Assembly: GCF_910594985.1 (NCBI RefSeq) | Contig: NZ_CAJVCE010000038.1 | Location: 1-45,188, forward strand | DNA length: 45,188 bases | From: Paenibacillus allorhizosphaerae | Lineage (GTDB): Bacteria > Bacillota > Bacilli > Paenibacillales > NBRC-103111 | Direction of reading: 5' to 3' | Part shown: one piece after another, positions 41,759 through 45,188 of the stretch | How the letters are laid out: every line of letters begins with the position of its first letter | Position numbering within the stretch: position 1 is the first letter of the stretch | The notes under the pieces: generated by a model | The model's input: the letters and a program-made list of their open reading frames with translations, nothing else | Told to the model about the DNA's origin: nothing | Databases searched by the model: none | Made by a program: the position numbers and the translations under genes

Positions 41759-42766
41759 ATGATAACATTTCGAGATATACAAATTAAATTCGGTAATTTC
41801 CATGCGATCAAAAACCTCAATCTGCAAATCAATGAAGGTGAGTTTTTCACCTTTCTGGGTCCGTCAGGTTGCGGGAAAACGACGATTCTTCGCAGCCTTG
41901 TTGGATTTATTACTCCATCGAGCGGTCAAATTATGCTAATCGACAGGGATATTACCCATGTGCCTATCGAAAAAAGAGGCATCAGCATGGTGTTTCAAAG
42001 CTATGCTTTGTTTCCTACCATGAATGTTTATGAGAATATTGCCTTCGGCATGCGAGTCAAGAAGGCCTCGAAGGCCGAAGTAGACCGGGAAGTGAGGGAT
42101 ATCGCCCAGAAGGTGGATTTGAAGGAGGAACAGCTTTTCAAAAAAGTGTCGGAGCTGTCCGGCGGCCAGCAGCAGCGCGTGGCGATTGCCAGAGCGCTGG
42201 TGTTAAAACCGAGTATTCTAGCGCTGGATGAGCCTTTATCCAACTTGGACGCCAAGCTTAGAGTACAACTGCGTAATGAGCTGAAGAACCTTCAGAAGAA
42301 GTTCGGGATCACGACGATCTATGTCACTCACGATCAGGAGGAAGCGTTAACATTGTCTGATCGTATTGCCGTTTTCAACAATGGAATCGTAGAGCAAGTC
42401 GGCACACCGCAAGAAGTCTATAATCAATCCCAGACGGAATTTGTTTGTAACTTCATAGGCGATATCAACAAGATCGATCCGCGGACAATTCAAAATAGTC
42501 GATTGAAGGAATATATTGATCCTAACAAAGTAGCCTATATCCGCAACGAAAAGGTGAGCTTGCTTTCCCTGCCGGATCAAGATGCCGTGCAGATGAGGGG
42601 GAGGATTGTAGATCAGGAGTTTTATGGACTATATAGCAAATATGTAATAGAAGTTTCCGGTGGGGGGCTACTGAAGACCATCGAGAAGGAAAGCGGGCTT
42701 GCTCATAATAAAGTCGGTGACGAGATTACTATATATATTCAAAGCAAAGATATTCTGCAGTACTAA
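41759..42766 (+). CDS. ABC importer ATP-binding protein
   Basis: 335 residues of the PotA/FbpC/PhnT class, with a nucleotide-binding domain and a C-terminal regulatory (TOBE-like) part of about 95 residues. Walker A is GPSGCGKT (34-41), the Q-loop VFQSYALFP (78-86), the ABC signature LSGGQ (133-137), Walker B LALDEP (154-159) and the switch His in YVTHDQEEALTLSDRIAV. The start is ATG at 41759; a GGGG stretch lies close upstream. It is followed 14 bp later by the permease gene. It provides the energy for the importer whose binding protein is at 40473. Confidence 0.93.
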   Translation: MITFRDIQIKFGNFHAIKNLNLQINEGEFFTFLGPSGCGKTTILRSLVGFITPSSGQIMLIDRDITHVPIEKRGISMVFQSYALFPTMNVYENIAFGMRVKKASKAEVDREVRDIAQKVDLKEEQLFKKVSELSGGQQQRVAIARALVLKPSILALDEPLSNLDAKLRVQLRNELKNLQKKFGITTIYVTHDQEEALTLSDRIAVFNNGIVEQVGTPQEVYNQSQTEFVCNFIGDINKIDPRTIQNSRLKEYIDPNKVAYIRNEKVSLLSLPDQDAVQMRGRIVDQEFYGLYSKYVIEVSGGGLLKTIEKESGLAHNKVGDEITIYIQSKDILQY

Positions 42767-42780
42767 GGGAAGGAGGATGT

Positions 42781-44493
42781 GTGTTGAACGCAGAGAAACT
42801 GAAAAAATCGATAGCCTCTATCAATCCGACTGCCTTTATTTTTTATGCTCTGATTGCCTGGTTCGTCGTTGCATTCCTGATTTATCCGAACATTAATATT
42901 TATTATGAAATCTTTTTTAAAGGCGGCAAATTTTCATTCGAGGCGGCCGAGAAGCTGTTGTCATCCGAACGAGCCATGAGAAGCTTGTATAACAGCTTTA
43001 TTCTAGCCGTATCCCTTGTTTTTACGGTAAACATTGTCGGCGTTACTCTAGTATTGATCTCGGAATATTTTGATATCAAGGGTGCGAAGGTGCTAAGGCT
43101 TGGCTATTTCACTACCCTAATCTATAGCGGCGTCGTACTAGTATCCGGATATAAATTCGTATATGGTGAGAACGGATTCATTACCAAGCTTCTCGCCAGT
43201 CTGTTTCCTTCTTTTGACACGACCTGGTTTCATGGCTACTGGGCAGTATTATTCGTAATGACCTTTGCATGCACGTCCAATCATGTCCTATTTCTAAGCA
43301 ATGCTATTCGGAAAATCGATTTTCAAACCGTAGAAGCGGCGAAAAATATGGGTGCGTCCACCTTTTATATTTTATGGCGGGTTGTTCTTCCGGTTTTGAA
43401 GCCCACGATGTTTGCTCTCACGATTCTGATCTTTCTGACAGGCCTCGCAGCAACGTCCGCTCCGTTGATCTTGGGCGGAAGAGAGTTCCAGACAATCACG
43501 CCGATGATTCTAACCTTCTCAAACAGTATGTCATCTAGAGACCTAGCCGCACTGCTGGCGCTAATTCTCGGTCTGGCTACATTAATTCTGTTGACCATCA
43601 TGATCCGGTTTGAACGGAAAGGCAACTTCATGTCCGTTTCCAAAGTGAAGTCGGAACTGGTCAAACAGAAGATCAACAATAAGCTTGGCAATATCGCCGC
43701 ACATGTTCTGGCGTACTTCCTGTTTCTCATTTATCTCATTCCGGTCGTTCTTATTGTGGTCTTTTCATTTACGGATGCACACAGCATATCTACAGCAACG
43801 CTGGACTGGAATAGCTTCTCCTTGAGCAATTACATTCAAGTGTTCTCCAACATGTCGGCGTTCAAGCCTTACCTTGTGAGTATTGTGTATGCCGCTGCGG
43901 CATCGGTAACCGTTGTAGCTCTGGCCTTGGCAGCGTCTCGAATTTTGCATAAGTTTAATAACAAATGGACCTTTGCCTTGGAGTATGCGCTTCTGATTCC
44001 GTGGATGCTGCCTTCCACGTTAATCGCAATCGGGCTTATCGTCACCTTTAACACACCAAGACTGATTATCGGGAACTCCATTTTAGTGGGAACGGTCTGG
44101 ATGCTGTTTCTGGCCTATGTGATCGTTCACATTCCGTTCACCCTACGAATGGTGAAAGCGTCCTTCTTCAGCTTAGACAGTAACCTGGAGGATGCGGCGA
44201 AAAACTTAGGCGCCAAGTCCTTCTATACGTTCAGGAAGGTACTGTTACCCATCATACTCCCATCAACGCTTGCGGTTCTTGCGTTAAATTTCAACGGAAT
44301 TTTGGCTGATTACGATTTGACCGTATTCCTCTATCATCCGTTGTACCAGCCGCTTGGTATTGTGATCAAGAACAGTACGGATGCGCAGGCTTTGGCAGAT
44401 ACTAAAGCATTAACCTTGGTTTATTCCGTAGTTTTAATGTTCATGTCCGGTATCACGTTATATTTTGTTTATGGAAAAAAAAGTAGATTGTAA
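42781..44493 (+). CDS. fused double ABC importer permease
   Basis: 570 residues with about twelve membrane helices, two permease units in one chain. Each has its own ATPase-coupling loop: VEAAKNMGASTFYILWRVVL (about 187) and EDAAKNLGAKSFYTFRKVLL (about 470). Fused permeases of this size occur in ferric (FbpB) and 2-aminoethylphosphonate importers. AGGAGG lies four bases before GTG at 42781 and seven before TTG at 42784, so the TTG may be the true start. It completes the importer, and a strong terminator follows. Confidence 0.9.
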   Translation: MLNAEKLKKSIASINPTAFIFYALIAWFVVAFLIYPNINIYYEIFFKGGKFSFEAAEKLLSSERAMRSLYNSFILAVSLVFTVNIVGVTLVLISEYFDIKGAKVLRLGYFTTLIYSGVVLVSGYKFVYGENGFITKLLASLFPSFDTTWFHGYWAVLFVMTFACTSNHVLFLSNAIRKIDFQTVEAAKNMGASTFYILWRVVLPVLKPTMFALTILIFLTGLAATSAPLILGGREFQTITPMILTFSNSMSSRDLAALLALILGLATLILLTIMIRFERKGNFMSVSKVKSELVKQKINNKLGNIAAHVLAYFLFLIYLIPVVLIVVFSFTDAHSISTATLDWNSFSLSNYIQVFSNMSAFKPYLVSIVYAAAASVTVVALALAASRILHKFNNKWTFALEYALLIPWMLPSTLIAIGLIVTFNTPRLIIGNSILVGTVWMLFLAYVIVHIPFTLRMVKASFFSLDSNLEDAAKNLGAKSFYTFRKVLLPIILPSTLAVLALNFNGILADYDLTVFLYHPLYQPLGIVIKNSTDAQALADTKALTLVYSVVLMFMSGITLYFVYGKKSRL

Positions 44494-44531
44494 TAGATAC
44501 AATGAGTTCGCAATGAAGTACCCCTTAGGAT

Positions 44532-44590
44532 AAACATGAAAAGAACCCCTTGGCGAATCCGATGAATTCTAAGGGGTTCTTTTCATGTTT
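44532..44590 (+). terminator. 20-bp perfect hairpin terminating the importer operon
   Basis: Bases 44532-44551 (AAACATGAAAAGAACCCCTT) pair without mismatch with 44571-44590, loop 19 nt. The second arm contains TTCTTTTCATGTTT. The truncated sigK copy starts only about 22 bp further on. Confidence 0.7.
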
Positions 44591-44611
44591 AGCAAGTTAC
44601 ATCGGTTCGTG

Positions 44612-44954
44612 TTCACATCGTCAAGAAATTCGATAACACCGGCGAAGATCTGGAGGATCTGATCTCCATCGGAACGATCGGATTAATCAAAGCGATTGAG
44701 TCTTTTTCTCCGGATAAGGGGACCAAGCTGGCTTCTTTTGCCGCGCGCTGTATCGAGAACGAGATTTTGATGCATCTCCGGTCCTTGAAGAAGACCCGCA
44801 AAGACGTCTCTTTGCATGACCCCATCGGTACGGATAAGGAAGGCAATGAAATCGAGCTCATCGATATTCTCGGCACCGAAGCCGACGATGTGGTGGATAA
44901 AGTGCAGCTCAAGATCGAGAAGTCAAAGATTTATCGCAATCTGGATATATTGGA
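44612..44954 (+). pseudogene. internal fragment of a second sigK copy
   Basis: About 341 bp align to 37082-37422 of sigK with 11 mismatches by my count (about 97%). The fragment codes for HIVKKFDNTGEDLEDLISIG through KIEKSKIYRNLDIL, lacking the pro-sequence, the first part of region 2 and all of region 4. Most differences are silent; amino acid changes are Thr to Ser and Thr to Glu. The frame runs on into unrelated DNA to a stop at 45006. It has no start or ribosome binding site. Confidence 0.9.
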
Positions 44955-44972
44955 ACTGCTTGTCTTATTTTT

Positions 44973-44990
44973 TTGTTGCAAATGCAATAA
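44973..44990 (+). promoter_or_regulatory. MarR operator 1 overlapping the -35
   Basis: TTGTTGCAAATGCAATAA is an imperfect palindrome (one mismatch) and nearly the same as the second site at 45019. It contains TTGCAA (44976-44981), the -35 of the promoter. Confidence 0.7.
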
Positions 44991-45004
44991 AGTTAGGGTA
45001 AATT
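44976..45004 (+). promoter_or_regulatory. promoter of the MarR-type gene
   Basis: TTGCAA (44976-44981) and TAAATT (44999-45004) are spaced by 17 bp. The promoter lies between two copies of the same palindrome, a strong sign of autoregulation. Confidence 0.6.
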
Positions 45005-45018
45005 AAATTATATCCTTT

Positions 45019-45036
45019 TTGTTGCATTTGCAACAA
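45019..45036 (+). promoter_or_regulatory. MarR operator 2 in the leader
   Basis: TTGTTGCATTTGCAACAA is a perfect palindrome with 8-bp arms and a 2-bp centre, extended by flanking T/A bases. It lies just after the expected transcript start and before the AAGGAG site at 45048-45053. Its centre is 46 bp from that of operator 1. Confidence 0.75.
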
Positions 45037-45060
45037 AAATATGAACTAAGGAGTTAATCT

Positions 45061-45188
45061 ATGAAGGAAATCCTTCGTGAAATTGGAATGATAGCAAGGG
45101 CATTAGATTCAATAAGTAATATAGAATTTAAAGAATATGACCTTACAAAAGGGCAGTATTTGTACCTTGTCCGAATATGTAAAAATCC
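45061..45188 (+). CDS. MarR-family transcriptional regulator, 5' part only
   Basis: The gene runs off the right edge; 42 full codons are visible. MKEILREIGMIARALDSISN and then EYDLTKGQYLYLVRICKN fit the N-terminal helices of MarR-type repressors (compare the family pattern L-T-x-x-Q-Y-x-x-L). AAGGAG lies seven bases before the ATG. The codons are AT-rich, unlike the fad genes, which suggests a recent foreign origin. Two palindromes flank its promoter, fitting a self-repressing regulator of a downstream transporter or enzyme outside the window. Confidence 0.75.
   Translation, partial: MKEILREIGMIARALDSISNIEFKEYDLTKGQYLYLVRICKN

Noticed and set aside
44767..45006. 79-codon ORF starting within the sigK fragment as a real gene
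   Set aside because: It is internal sigK sequence plus a short chance extension into unrelated AT-rich DNA, without a ribosome binding site.

Overview
The window looks like chromosomal DNA from an endospore-forming, moderately GC-rich Gram-positive of the Paenibacillus type. The signs are a complete pro-sigma-K gene behind a sigma-E/K-like promoter, an S-layer-homology protein, a YheC/YheD-like protein fragment, AGGAGG-type ribosome binding sites, and Bacillus-style fatty-acid degradation genes (fadF, fadN, fadA, fadE, lcfA, etfBA). Species was inferred only from gene content.

Layout. 1-4.1 kb: an uncharacterised minus-strand gene, then a TetR regulator with a repeat-rich operator, an HlyD-type adaptor and an ABC-2 permease (an export operon without its own ATPase). 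4.1-14.3 kb: a YheC/D-like barrel protein, a 1301-residue secreted lamin-tail/metallophosphatase protein, a HupE/UreJ-type membrane protein, a chemoreceptor with an altered signalling tip, a frameshifted small gene and a small three-helix membrane protein. 14.5-27.3 kb: the beta-oxidation locus. etfB-etfA lie on the minus strand, and divergently fadF, fadN, fadA, fadE, an acyl-CoA ligase, a PaaI-type thioesterase and an SCP2-domain protein lie on the plus strand. A CcpA (cre)-like site sits just before fadF, and four 40-bp hairpin repeats separate fadF from fadN. This set covers activation, dehydrogenation with electron transfer through ETF and the FadF iron-sulfur protein, hydration/oxidation and thiolysis.

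27.4-36 kb: an AraC regulator divergent from a GH31 glycosidase, a TetR regulator, a cell-wall-anchored YcdB/SLH protein and an SGNH-hydrolase lipoprotein. 36-38.3 kb is a scarred region: a previously unlisted 54-residue secreted peptide gene, a broken ECF sigma gene abutting what looks like half of a c-di-GMP-I riboswitch, the intact sigK, and a probable 5' fragment of a group II intron.

38.3-44.5 kb: a GntR/LacI-type regulator, a PhnP-like phosphodiesterase and a three-gene ABC importer (binding protein, ATPase, fused double permease) with a hairpin/terminator between binding protein and ATPase. It plausibly imports a phosphorus- or phosphonate-containing organic compound. 44.6-45.2 kb: a truncated second sigK copy, about 97% identical over about 341 bp with mostly synonymous differences, directly followed by AT-rich DNA with a MarR-type regulator under two palindromic operators; this gene runs off the window.

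The most noteworthy items are the sigK fragment, the 54-residue peptide, the 40-bp hairpin repeats, the frameshifted gene at 13.5 kb, and the ECF/riboswitch junction. All function calls come from reading the sequence and recalling family motifs; no database search was possible.
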